Source: Cherax quadricarinatus (lineage: Eukaryota > Arthropoda > Malacostraca > Decapoda > Parastacidae). From it: 64,000 bases of DNA. Of the stretch, positions 11,436 through 21,293 are shown piece after piece. The notes below the pieces were generated by a model. It had not been told where the DNA came from. It saw nothing but the letters and a program-made list of their open reading frames with translations, and did no database searches. The stretch lies in contig NC_091292.1 in NCBI RefSeq assembly GCF_038502225.1, positions 52,499,006 through 52,563,005 on the forward strand, given 5' to 3'. A program made the position numbers and the translations under genes. How positions within the stretch are numbered: position 1 is the first letter of the stretch; every line of letters starts with the position of its first letter.

Positions 11436-11845
11436 GTTTGCAACAAGACTAGTCCCAGAGCTAAGGGGAATGTCCTACGAAGAAAGGTTAAGGGAAATCG
11501 GCCTGACGACACTGGAGGACAGGAGGGTTACGGGAGACATGATAACGACATACAAAGTACTCAGAGGAATTGACAAAGTGGACAGAGACAGGATGTTCCA
11601 GAAATGGGACACAGAAACAAGGTGTCACAATTAGAAGTTAAAGACTCAGATGAGCCAAAGAGATGTTAGGAAGCATTTCTTTAGTCATAGAGTTGTCAGG
11701 AAGTGGAATAATCTGGCAAGTGACGTAGTGGAGGCAGGAACCATACATAGCTTTAAGAAGAGGTATGATAAAACTCATGGAAGAGGGAGAGAGTGACCTA
11801 GTAGCGACTAGTGAAGAGGAGGGGCCAGGAGCTGTGACTTGACCC
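11436..11845 (+). mobile_element. Family-1 LINE 3' fragment
   Basis: A plus-strand C-terminal piece starting at AGGTTTGCAACAAGAC (RFATRLVPELRGMSYEERL) directly after a (CA)n/GCACA tract at 11400-11435. The frame stops at 11634, where the conserved HNWKLK tryptophan is TAG. The homologous reading continues beyond it to 11800, and the 3' UTR box GGGGCCAGGAGCTGTGACTTG follows. The tail then switches to a CT tract rather than the usual AGGTGAGTA units. Confidence 0.9.
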
Positions 11846-11875
11846 TTTCTCTTTCTCGCTTTCTTTCTCTCTCTC

Positions 11876-11972
<97 letters not shown>
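11846..11972. repeat. (CT)n microsatellite
   Basis: A pyrimidine tract, initially TTTCTCTTTCTCG and then almost pure CT from 11868 to 11972. It replaces the normal tail of the LINE fragment on its left. Positions 11973-12076 are unassigned. Confidence 0.96.
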
Positions 11973-11973
<1 letters not shown>

Positions 11974-12076
11974 ATTTATATTAAATGGAGACATGAAAAA
12001 GTGTAAATTTGCGTAACTATGTGCGGGCTTAAAGCAGGGAAGGGCACGTGTGTGTTGAGTAGTTGTAGCAGTAGTT

Positions 12077-12114
12077 AGTTACTAGTTGTCAGAAGCACTT
12101 GTCGATAGACACTT
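12077..12114 (-). other. Conserved distal element beyond LINE 3' tail (copy 3)
   Basis: A 38-bp match to the elements at 1253, 4974 and 59764 (plus-strand core AGCACTTGTCGATAGACACT). It sits immediately beyond the 3' tail of the minus-strand LINE that starts at 12118. Confidence 0.75.
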
Positions 12115-12204
12115 ATGTGTGTACTCACCTAATTGTACTCACCTTGTGGTTGCAGGGGTCGAGACTCAGCTCCTAGCCCCACCTCTTCACTGAGTGCTAC
12201 TAAG

Positions 12205-15193
12205 TCCTCTCTCTCCCTGCTCCATGAGCTTTATCATACCTCATCTTAAACCTATGTATGGTTCCTGCCTCCACTACGTCACTTGTTAGGCTATTCCACT
12301 TCCTGACTACTCTATGACTGAAGAAATACTTCCTAACATCCCTTTGCCTCATCTGGGCCTTCAACTTCTAATTGTGACCCCTTGTTTCTGTGTCCCATCT
12401 CTGGAATATCCTGTCTCTTTCCACCTTGCCTATTCCACGCAGTATTTTGTATGTTGTTAACATGGCTCCTCTAACCCTCCTGTCCTCCAGTGTCGTCAGG
12501 CCGATTTCCTTTAACCTTTCTTCGTAGGACATTCCCTTTAGCTCTGGAGCTAACCTTGTCGCAAACCTTTGCACTTTCTCTAATTTCTTAATGTGCTTGA
12601 TCAGGTTTGGATTCCAAACAGGTGCTGCATACTCCCGTATGGGCCTGATGTACACAGTGTATAAAGTCTTGAGTGATTCCATACTGAGGTTTGCCAGGCG
12701 CCCGTATGCCACAGCAGTTATCTGGTTAATGTGTGCTTCTGGCGACGTGCTCGGTGTTACGGTGTACAGAGTACACTGTACGGTGTTCAGTGTCTTGAAC
12801 GATTCCTTACTAAGGTATCGGAATGCTATTCTCAGGTTTGCCAGGCACCCATACGCTGCAGCAGTTATCTGGTTAATGTGCTCTTCTGAAGACGTGCTCG
12901 GTGTTATACTCACCCCAAGATCTTTCTCCTTGAGCGAGGTTTGCAGTCTTTGGCCACCTAGCGTATACCCCGTCTGCGGTCTTCTTTGCCCTTCTCTGAT
13001 CTTCATGACTTTGCATTTGGCAGAGTTAAATTCTAGGAGCCAGTTGTTGGACCATGCATCCAGCCTGTTCAAGTCTCTTTGTAGACCTGAGTGGTCTGCA
13101 TCTGATTTAATTCTCCTCATTAACTTCATGTCATCTGCAAACAGGGACACTTCTGAGTCTGTTCCTTCCGTCATGTCGTTCACATATACAAAGAATAGCA
13201 CTGGTCCTAGGACTGACCCCTGTGGGACCCCACTATTCACAGGCGCCCACTGTGATACCTCATCACGGACCATGACTCGCTGTTGCCTTCCTGTTAGGTA
13301 TTCTCTCATCCATTGCAGTGTCTTTCCTGTTATATGTGCCTGAGCCTCTAGCATCTGTTCTAATCTCTTGTGAGGAACTGTGCGAAAGACCTTCTTGTAG
13401 TCCAAGAAAATGCAATCAACCCACCCCTCCCTCTCATTTCTTACTTCAGTTACATTGTCATAAAACGCTAGTAGGTTTGTGACACAGGATTTGCCTTCCA
13501 TGAATCCCTGCTGGCTGCCGTTTATAATCTTGTTCTGCTGCAGGTGCTCCACCACTCTCCTCCTGATAATCTTCTCCATGGCCTTGTGTACTATACACGT
13601 CAGTGACACTGGTCTATAGTTTAGTGCTTCATTTCTGTCTCCTTTCTTAAAGATGGGGACTACATTTGCCATCGTCCATACTTCAGGTAGTTGCCCAGTT
13701 TCAAGGAAAGTATTGAAGATTTTGGTTAGTGGCACATGTAGTGTCCCTGCTCCCTCTCTAAGGACCCACAGAGAAATGTTGTCTGGTCCCACTGCCTTTG
13801 ACTTATCAACGTCACTTAGGAGCTTCTTCACCTCCTCCTTAGTTGTGTGAAATTCATCCAACACTTGTTGGTATATCCCTTGTTGGTTTACCCCACTGTT
13901 TTGTCTTCCCAGTGTCCCTTCAGCCTCCACCGTAAATACTCCCTGAAATCTCATTTTGAGCTCCTCACATACTTCTTGATCATTTCTTGTGAGCTCGCCA
14001 CCTTCTTTCCTCAGCCTGATTACCTGGTCCTTGGCTGTTGTATTCCTCCTGATGTGGCTGTAAAGCAGTTTGGGGTCAGACTTGACTTCTGATGCTATGT
14101 CGTTTTCGTACTGCTGCTGCGCCTCCCTTCTTATCTGTGCATACTCGTTTCTGGCTTTTCGACTAATCTCTTTATTTTTCTGAGTCCTTTGCCTTCTGTA
14201 AATTTTCCATTCTCTAGAGCACTTAGTTTTTGCCTCCCTACACCTTCGGGTAAACCAAGGGCTCGTTCTGTTCGTCCCATTATTTCTGTTACCCTTGGGA
14301 TAAACCTTTCCTTTTCCTCCTTGCATTTTGTTGTCATATAGTCCATCATTTTGTTTACTGACTTTCCTACCAACTCTCATTCCCACTGAACCTCGTGCAG
14401 GAAGGTCCTCATACCTGTGTAGTACCCCTTTTATAGTTTGGCTTTTCCCTTTCTACTCCTGTTACCCTCTCCACTTGTAGCTACACTATGTATTCAAAGC
14501 TCAGAACCACGTGGTCACTAGCTCCAAGGGGCCTTTCATATGTGATGCCCTCAATGTCTGAGCTACTCAGGGTGAACACAAGGTCCAGTCTTGCTGGTTC
14601 ATCATCCCCTCTCTCTCTCTAGTAGTGTCCCTAACATGTTGGCGCATGAGGTTTGCCAGTACCACATCCATCATCTTGACTCTCCATTTTTCGGGACCCC
14701 CATGTGGCTCCAGGTTTTCCCAATCGATCTCCCTGTGGCTGAAGTCGCCCATAACCAGTAACTTCACTCTACTTAAGTGAGCCCTTCTTGCTACCTCAGC
14801 TAGTGTGTCCACCATTGTTCTGTTGCACTCGTCATATTCCTCTCCTGGCCTCCTGAAGTTCTGTGGTGGGTTATACATCACTGCAATGGCTACCTTATGT
14901 TCCCCTGACTGAACTATACCTACTATGTAGTCCCTTTCTCTAATCTCGTCCACTCCTTCCACTTCTTGATAACCCCACCGGTTTTTAATTAGCAGTGCAA
15001 CCCCTCCTCCCCCTCTGCTCCTTCTATCCTTCCTCAGGATCTGATATCTGGGTGGGAAGATTGCATCTGTTATTGTACCAGTGAGTTGAGTTTCTGTCAC
15101 CGCTATGATATCTGGGGACATCTCCTTGATTCTTTTATGCCACTCCTCACATTTATTCATTATTCCATCAGAGTTTGTGTACCAAACCTTCAA
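12205..15193 (-). pseudogene. LINE ORF2, frameshifted, with internal duplication
   Basis: The endonuclease part (14567-15193) begins MKVWYTNSDGIMNKCEEWH and keeps DIIAVTETQL and GDFSHREIDW, where Asn of GDFNH is Ser, a change at a conserved position. It goes out of frame near 14610-14625 in a CT-rich run (CCCTCTCTCTCTCTAG). The RT part (frame 12368-14386) retains GPDNISLWVLREGA, NYRPVSLTCIVHKAMEK, IFLDYKKVFRTVPH (block A changed from KAFDTVPH), SGVPQGSVLGPVLFF and LFADDMKL. In the C-terminal region a segment of roughly 45-50 residues appears twice (TPSTSSEEHINQITAAAYG, then TPSTSPEAHINQITAVAYG). The frame ends at TAG where the conserved HNW tryptophan should be. Clearly non-functional. Confidence 0.9.
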
Positions 15194-15381
15194 CTTTTTT
15201 TCTATAACTGTGATCTGGGGAGAAAGGTGGGTTAGAGGGAGCAGGTGCCCTGGCAGGGGCCTATAGGGAGTTGCTGTGGGGGTGGGAACTGTGGTGTAGG
15301 GGGTGGGGGCAGAGAGCCTATGGGGGTTTCATTGGGGGTGGGGGTTGTGGTTAGGGGGATGGGGAGAGGGCCTATGGAGGG

Positions 15382-16267
15382 TTACAGTCGGGGTGGGGGT
15401 TGTGGTGAGAGGGGATGGGAATAGAGGGTACAGTGGGTGGGTTGCTGAGGCTTGCTGTGAGGTGGGGTTTGTGGTGAGGGGGATGGGGAGAGAGAGTACA
15501 TTGTGTGGGTTACTGTGGGTTTCTGTGGGGTGGGGTTTGAGCTGAGGGGGATGTGTGGGTTACTGTGGGTTTCTGTGGGGGTGGGGTTTGTGCTGAGGGG
15601 GATGTGTGGGTTAATGTGCGTTTTTGTGAGGGTGGGGTTTGTGCTGAGGGGGATGGAGGCAGAGGGTACAGTGAGTGGGTTTTGAGTTAGGTTGTTTGAT
15701 TGCTTTGGGATTGCCATGGTTGAGTTATTTCTGTGGGTGGTACTGGAGGGGGTTGTGTTTGTTCTTCCACCTGGGCCTGATATTCCCTGCTCCCCACCTT
15801 CCTTGCCTCCCATTCCTCCTTGCGACATTGAAACCCTCTCTTTCAGTATCATTCTTTCTTCTTGTGTTCTTTCTCGGTCGAGGTACACACACTGGAACTC
15901 CAATTTGTTCCTTAGGCGAACTTTCTCCTGCAAGATCCAGTTTCGAGCTACTCTGCCTTGAAAATCACTTTGACTGGATGCTTTTGTCCTCTCGCAAACC
16001 ACCCAATTCTCTAAAAATTTGTCAGCTGGGTTATGTCGTCCTTTCCTATTGCTTTCATGATGCTTTCAATCGCTTTTTCCCTCCTGTTTCCTTGCTTCAT
16101 AAGTTTCCCCATCTACTTCTTGGAGCCCATAGACAAAAACTGCCCTCTCCCTTTCGTCCTCCCACTGAACTTCCCTGAGCATCCTCTGATATGAATTAAT
16201 TCCTGCCATTGACACATTGCTTCCTACTGTCTCTTCCCTATCCGATGTCCCTGTTTTTATCTGTTTG
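15382..16267 (-). pseudogene. LINE ORF1, frameshifted, repeat-rich linker
   Basis: The upstream piece (16066-16287) reads MLREVQWEDERERAVFVY followed by GLQEVDGE, matching the ORF1 start of the copy at 7880. Its first dozen residues come from the neighbouring LINE's 3' UTR and do not belong to ORF1. A frameshift near 16010-16070 leads to the second frame (15382-16002), with NWILQEKVRLRNKLEFQ and VYLDRERTQEERMILKERV. A long linker of serine, threonine and proline follows, holding three in-frame repeats of about 17 residues (IPLSTNPTLTKTHINPH, IPLSTNPTPTETHSNPH, IPLSSNPTPQKPTVTH). ORF1 stops at 15382, and ORF2's first Met is at 15193. Confidence 0.8.
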
Positions 16268-17152
16268 CTGGTCGCTACTAGGTTCACTCTCCTGGCTTAG
16301 ATAGCCTTATCATACCTCTTCTTAAAGGTATGTATGGATCTTGCCTGTACCACTTCACTCTCCAGTTTGTTCCACTTCCTAACAACTCTAAGGCTGAAGA
16401 AACACTTGCCAACATCCCCATGACTTATCTGAGTTTCCATCTTCCAGCTATATCCTCGTGTTCCTCTTTTCCATTTCTCAAACTATCTGTCCCTATTAAC
16501 GCTGTCATTTCATCTCAGTATTTTGTTATCATATCACCCTCAGTCTTTCTGTGTCATCAGGTTGAGTTCCTCTAGCTTCTCCGCATAGAACACAGCTCCG
16601 GGACTAGTCTCGTTTTAGCCTCGGCACTTTCTCCAATTTCTTGACACGTTTAACCAGGTACGGGTTCCATACTGGTTCTGCATATTTCAGTATGGCCATG
16701 AGATACACGGTATTCAGTGTCGTGAGTGACTCCTTACTTAGATTTACAAGGCGCGCATTTGCTGCAGCTGTTAATTCTTTGATGTGTGACTCAGGTGATA
16801 TGCTTGGTACAATATTCAACCTGAAGTCCTCCTTGAGTGAGGTTTGAATCCTTTGCCTCTCGATCCTGTACGCCGTCTGCAGTCTTCTTTGCCCCTCGAT
16901 CCTGTACTCCGTCTGCAGTCTTCTTTGCCCTTTGCCAAATTTTATAACTTTGCACTTGATGGTTCTAAACTCCGGGAGCCATTTGTCTGACCAGACCCGC
17001 GGCCTGTTCAGATTCTTTTGTAACCGTTCCTTTTCCTGACTTCTTAATATTCTCCTTATTAGTTTCTCGGTATTTGAAACTCGGGATAACTCTATCCCTT
17101 CCGACATGTCATTCACGTATACAAGAAATAGCACCTATCCTAGTACTGATCC
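16268..17152 (-). mobile_element. Divergent family-1 LINE 3' fragment
   Basis: A minus-strand copy of a more diverged lineage. The 3' UTR begins at GGTCGCTACTAGGTTCACTC on plus. A 176-residue frame (16604-17134) reads MLFLVYVNDMSEGIE, then a block C region that has lost FADD, then WSDKWLPEFRTIKCKVIKFG, a duplicated GQRRLQTEYRIE/GQRRLQTAYRIE motif (residues 80-105), PSISPESHIKELTAAA, and LKYAEPVWNPYLVKRVKK. The 5' break falls at CCCCGTGTG, where sisters read CCCCTGTGGGACC, and the sequence becomes (TG)n. The neighbouring copy at 17197-18170 breaks at the same element position. Confidence 0.85.
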
Positions 17153-17157
17153 CCGTG

Positions 17158-17192
<35 letters not shown>

Positions 17193-17196
17193 GTGT
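17153..17196. repeat. (TG)n linker between LINE copies
   Basis: A TG tract with one TTTG interruption joining the broken 5' end of the left LINE copy to the 3' tail (TACTCACCTCACCTAGTACT) of the right copy. Confidence 0.95.
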
Positions 17197-18170
17197 ACTC
17201 ACCTCACCTAGTACTCACCTAGTTGAGGTTGCGGGGGTCGAGTCCGAGCTCCTGGCCCCGCCTCTTCACTGATCGCTACTAGGTCACTCTCCCTGAGCCG
17301 TGAGCTTTATCATACCTCTGCTTAAAGCTATGTATGGATCCTGCCTCCACTACATCGCTTCCCAAACTATTCCACTTACTGACTACTCTGTGGCTGAAGA
17401 AATACTTCCTAACATCCCTGTGATTCATCTGTGTCTTCAGCTTCCAACTGTGTCCCCTTGTTACTGTGTCCAATCTCTGGAACATCCTGTCTTTGTCCAC
17501 CTTGTCAATTCCTCTCAGTATTTTGTATGTCGTTATCATGTCCCCCCTATCTCTCCTGTCCTCCAGTGTCGTCAGGTTGATTTCCCTTAACCTCTCCTCG
17601 TAGGACATACCTCTTAGCTCTGGGACTAGTCTTGTTGCAAACCTTTGCACTTTCTCTAGTTTCTTTACGTGCTTGGCTAGGTGTGGGTTCCAAACTGGTG
17701 CCGCATACTCCAATATGGGCCTAACGTATACGGTGTACAGGGTCCTGAACGATTCCTTATTAAGATGTCGGAATGCTGTTCTGAGGTTTGCTAGGCGCCC
17801 ATATGCTGCAGCAGTTATTTGGTTGATGTGCGCTTCAGGAGATGTGCCTGGTGTTATACTCACCCCAAGATCTTTTTCCTTGAGTGAGGTTTGTAGTCTC
17901 TGACCCCCTAGACTGTACTCCGTCTGCGGCCTTCTTTGCCCTTCCCCAATCTTCATGACTTTGCACTTGGTGGGATTGAACTCCAGGAGCCAATTGCTGG
18001 ACCAGGTCTGCAGCCTGTCCAGATCCCTTTGTAGTTCTGCCTGGTCTTCGATCGAGTGTATTCTTCTCATCAACTTCACGTCATCTGCAAACAGGGACAC
18101 CTCAGAGTCTATTCCTTCCGTCATGTCGTTCACAAATACCAGAAACAGCACTGGTCCTAGGACTGACCCC
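17197..18170 (-). mobile_element. Family-1 LINE, 5'-truncated within RT
   Basis: A minus-strand copy with an uninterrupted coding frame from the truncation to the stop (17279). It reads GSVLGPVLFLVFVNDMTEGI, LFADDVKLMRR, the thumb (WSSNWLLEFNPTKCKVMKIG), PGTSPEAHINQITAAAYGRL, YVRPILEYAAPVWNPHLAKH and HSFKQRYDKAHGSGRVT. The open frame appears to start at 18193, but its first eight codons are read from the (TG)n tract and are not part of the element. The break is at CCCCTGTG. It is very similar to ORF2 of the copy at 7824-11400. Confidence 0.92.
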
Positions 18171-18187
18171 TGTGTGTGTGTGTGTGT
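18171..18187. repeat. Short (TG)n linker
   Basis: About eight TG units between two LINE copies whose 3' regions are identical. Confidence 0.9.
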
Positions 18188-18564
18188 ACTCACCTAGTTG
18201 TACGCACCTAGTTGAGGTTGCGGGGGTCGAGTCCGAGCTCCTGGCCCCGCCTCTTCACTGATCGCTACTAGGTCACTCTCCCTGAGCCGTGAGCTTTATC
18301 ATACCTCTGCTTAAAGCTATGTATGGATCCTGCCTCCACTACATCGCTTCCCAAACTATTCCACTTACTGACTACTCTGTGGCTGAAGAAATACTTCCTA
18401 ACATCCCTGTGATTCATCTGTGTCTTCAGCTTCCAACTGTGTCCCCTTGTTACTGTGTCCAATCTCTGGAACATCCTGTCTTTGTCCACCTTGTCAATTC
18501 CTCTCAGTATTTTGTATGTCGTTATCATGTCCCCCCTATCTCTCCTGTCCTCCAGTGTCGTCAG
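18188..18564 (-). mobile_element. Family-1 LINE 3' fragment, duplicate of 17197-17575
   Basis: About 360 bp of C-terminal coding sequence and 3' UTR. By eye it is identical base for base to 17216-17575 apart from the extreme tail (GTTGTACGCACCTAGTTG here). It encodes LTTLEDRRDRGDMITTYKIL through YDKAHGSGRVT and the stop at 18268. The 5' break is at GTCAGG, where the sister continues TTGATTTCCC; here it becomes TGTGTGTATG. Identity this high implies a very recent duplication or two insertions from one source. Confidence 0.93.
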
Positions 18565-18604
18565 GTGTGTGTATGTGTGTGGGTGTGTTTGTGTGTGTGT
18601 GTGA

Positions 18605-18635
<31 letters not shown>

Positions 18636-18666
18636 TGTATGTGTATGTGTGTGTGTGTGTGTGTGT
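18565..18666. repeat. Imperfect (TG)n linker
   Basis: A TG-rich tract with TA, GG, TTT and GA interruptions, ending in TACTCACCTATTTG, the 3' tail of the next LINE. Confidence 0.93.
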
Positions 18667-21271
18667 ACTCACCTATTTGTGGTTGCAGGGGTCGAGTCAC
18701 AGCTCCTGGCCCCGCCTCTTCACTGATTGCTACTAGGTCCTCTCTCTCCCTGCTCCATGAGCTTTATCATACCTCGCCTTAAAACTATGTATGGTTCCCG
18801 CCTCCACTACTTCACTTTCTAGGCTATTCCACGGCTTGACTACTCTATGACTGAAGAAATACTTCCTAACATCCCTTTGATTCATCTGAGTCTTCAACTT
18901 CCAATTGTGACCTCTTGTGTCTGTGTCCCATCTCTGGAACATCCCGTCTTTGTCCACCTCGTCTATTCCGCACAGTATTTTATATGTCGTTATCATGTCT
19001 CCCCTGACCCTCCTTGCCTCCAGTGTCGTCAGGCCGATTTCCCTCAACCTTTCTTCGTAGGACAATCCCCGTAGCTCTGGGACTAGTCTTGTTGCAAACC
19101 TTTGCACTTTCTCTAATTTCTTGACGTGCTTGACCAGGTGTGGATTCCAAACTGGTGCTGCATACTCCAGTATGGGTCTGACGTAAATGGTATTCAGAGT
19201 CTTGAACGAATCCTTACTGAGGTATCGGAACGCTATCCGTAGGTTTGCCAGGCGCCAGTAGGCTGCAGCAGTTATCTGATTGATGTGCGCCTCGGGAGAT
19301 ATTCTCTGTGTTATACTCACCCCCAGATCTTTTTCCTTGAGTGAGGTTTGCAGACTTCGGCCTTCTAAACTATATTGTGTCTGCGGTCTTCTTTGCCCTT
19401 CCCCAATCTTCATGACTTTGCATTTGGCAGGGTTAAACTCAAGGAGCCAGTTGCTGGACCAGGCTTGTAGCCTGTCCAGGTCTCTTTGTAGTCCTGCCTG
19501 ATCCTCATCCGATTTGATTCTTCTCATTAACTTCACATCGTCTGCAAACAAGGACACTTCTGAGTCTATCCCTTCCGTTATGTCATTCACATATACCAAG
19601 AACAGCAGAGGTCCTAGGACTGACCCCTGTGGAACCCCGCTTGTCACAGGCGCCCACTCTGACACCTCGTCACGTACCATGACTCGTTGTTGCCTCCCTG
19701 TCAGGTATTCTCTGATCCATTGCAGTGCCTTTCCTGTTATGTGTGCCTGATCCTCTAGCTTTTGCAGTAACCTCTTGTGAGGAACTGTGTCGAAGGCCTT
19801 CTTGCAGTCCAAAAAAATGCAGTCGATCCACCCCTCTCTCTCTTGTCTTACTTCTGTCACCTTGTCATAAAACTCTAGTAGGTTTGTGACACAGGATTTT
19901 CCCTCCCTGAAACCATGCTGGTTGTCAATTATACACTTGTTTCTTTCCAGGTGCTCCACCACTCTCCTCCTGATGATCTTCTCCATGACCTTGCATACTA
20001 TACACGTTAGTGATACAGGTCTGTAGTTTAGTGCCTCATGTCCGTCTCCCTTTTTAAAAATTGGGACTACATTTACCATCTTCCATACCTCAGGGAGTTG
20101 CCCAGTTTCAAATGATGTGTTGAAGATCTTTGTTAACGGTACACACAATATCTCTGCTCCCTCTCTAAGGGCCCACGGAGAGATGTTGTCTGGTCCCACC
20201 GCCTTTGAGGTGTCAAGTTCGCATAGCAGCTTCTTCACCTCCTCCTTGATTATATGTACCTCATCCAGCACTTGCTGGTGCACCCCCCTGCTCTGATTTC
20301 CTGGAGTCCTACTGGTTTCCACTGTAAATACTTCTTTAAATCTTGTGTTGAGCTCCTGACATACCTCCCGGTCGTTTCTTGTGAATTCCCCATCACCCTT
20401 CCTCAGTCTGATTACCTGGTCCTTGACTGTTGTTTTCCTCCTGATGTGGCTGTATAACAGCTTTCGGGTCAGTCTTGACTTTCGATGCTACGTTATTTTC
20501 GTACTGCCGCTGAGCCTCCCTTCTTATCTGTGCATATTCGTTTCTGGATCTTCGGCTAATCTCTTTATTTTCCTGAGTTCTCTGTCTTCTGTACCTTTTC
20601 CATTCTCTAGTACACTTAGTTTTTGCCTCCCTACACCTTTGGGTGAACCAAGGACTCGTTCTGTTCTTCCCATTATTTCTGTTTACCTTAGGAACAAACC
20701 TCTCCTCTGCCTCCTTGCATTTTGTTGCCACATAATCCATCATTTCTTGTACTGGTTTTCCTGTCAGTTCCCTCTCCCACTGAATGTCTTGAAAGAAGTT
20801 CCTCAAGCCTGAGTAGTTCCCCCTTTTGTAGTTTGGTTTTTCCCACCCTATTCCTGCTGCTCTCTCCACTTGGAGCTCAACTATGTAGTCAAAGCACAGA
20901 ACCACATGATCACTAGCTCCCAGGGGCCTTTCATACATGATATCCTCGATGTCAGAACTACTCAAGGTGAATACAAGGTCCAGTCTTGCTGGTTCATCCT
21001 CTCCTCTCTCTCTGGTAGTGTCTCTAACATGTTGATGCATGAGGTTTTCCAGTACCACATCCATCATCTTGGCTCTCCATGTTTCGGGACCCCCATGGGG
21101 CTCCAGGTTTTCCCAGTCAATCTCCTTGTGATTGAAATCACCCATAACTAGTAACTTTGCTCCCCCCATGTGTGCTCTCCTGGCCACCTCGGCTAGTGTG
21201 TCGACCATTGCTCTGTTGCTCTCATCGTATTCTTCTCTTGCCTCCTGCAGTTCTGTGTGGGTTGTACATTA
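18667..21271 (-). mobile_element. Family-1 LINE, 5'-truncated in endonuclease
   Basis: A minus-strand copy with a standard 3' tail, a complete RT and C-terminal region, and the second half of the endonuclease. The 5' break is at TACATTACTG, where a sister reads ACATCACTGCAATGG, and then becomes (TG)n. One frameshift divides the coding region. Its nearest visible relatives are the copies at 21294 and 1431, but it differs from them more than they differ from each other. Confidence 0.92.
18733..21208 (-). pseudogene. LINE ORF2 (partial endonuclease, RT), one frameshift
   Basis: The first frame (21208 down to 20393) reads MVDTLAEVARRAHMGGAKLL, GDFNHKEIDWENLEPHGG, RLDLVFTLSSSDIEDIMY, ASDHVVLCFDY, then a basic region rich in R and K (CTREWKRYRRQRTQENKEIS). 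A one-base insertion near 20463 (GACCCGAAAGCTG for GACCCGAAACTG) shifts the frame. The second frame continues to 18733 with GPDNISPWALREGA, NYRPVSLTCIVCKVMEK, QHGFREGKSCVTNLLEF, IFLDCKKAFDTVPH, SGVPQGSVLGPLLFL, LFADDVKLMRR and YVRPILEYAAPVWNPHLVKH. All RT catalytic aspartates are present. The Met at 20322 is an internal codon and not a true start. Confidence 0.92.
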
Positions 21272-21293
21272 CTGTGTGTGTGTGTGTGTGTGT
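21272..21293. repeat. Short (TG)n linker
   Basis: Eleven TG units joining the truncated 5' end of the left copy to TACTCACCTAATTG, the 3' tail of the right copy. Confidence 0.92.

Larger units (their letters stand above)
12118..16267 (-). mobile_element. Family-1 LINE, nearly full length, multiply broken
   Basis: A minus-strand copy with 3' tail at 12118-12165 (TACTCACCTAATTGTACTCACC on plus), ORF2 (about 12205-15193) and ORF1 (15382 to about 16267). It is longer than the plus-strand copy at 7824 because of an expanded proline/threonine-rich ORF1 linker and an internal duplication near 12650-12910. Its 5' end meets the 3' end of another minus-strand LINE at about 16268 with no microsatellite visible between them. 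The defects include frameshifts and at least one nonsense codon. Confidence 0.9.

Noticed and set aside
15303..15685. Tryptophan/glycine-rich plus-strand open frames
   Set aside because: Antisense of the proline/threonine-rich ORF1 linker; low complexity.
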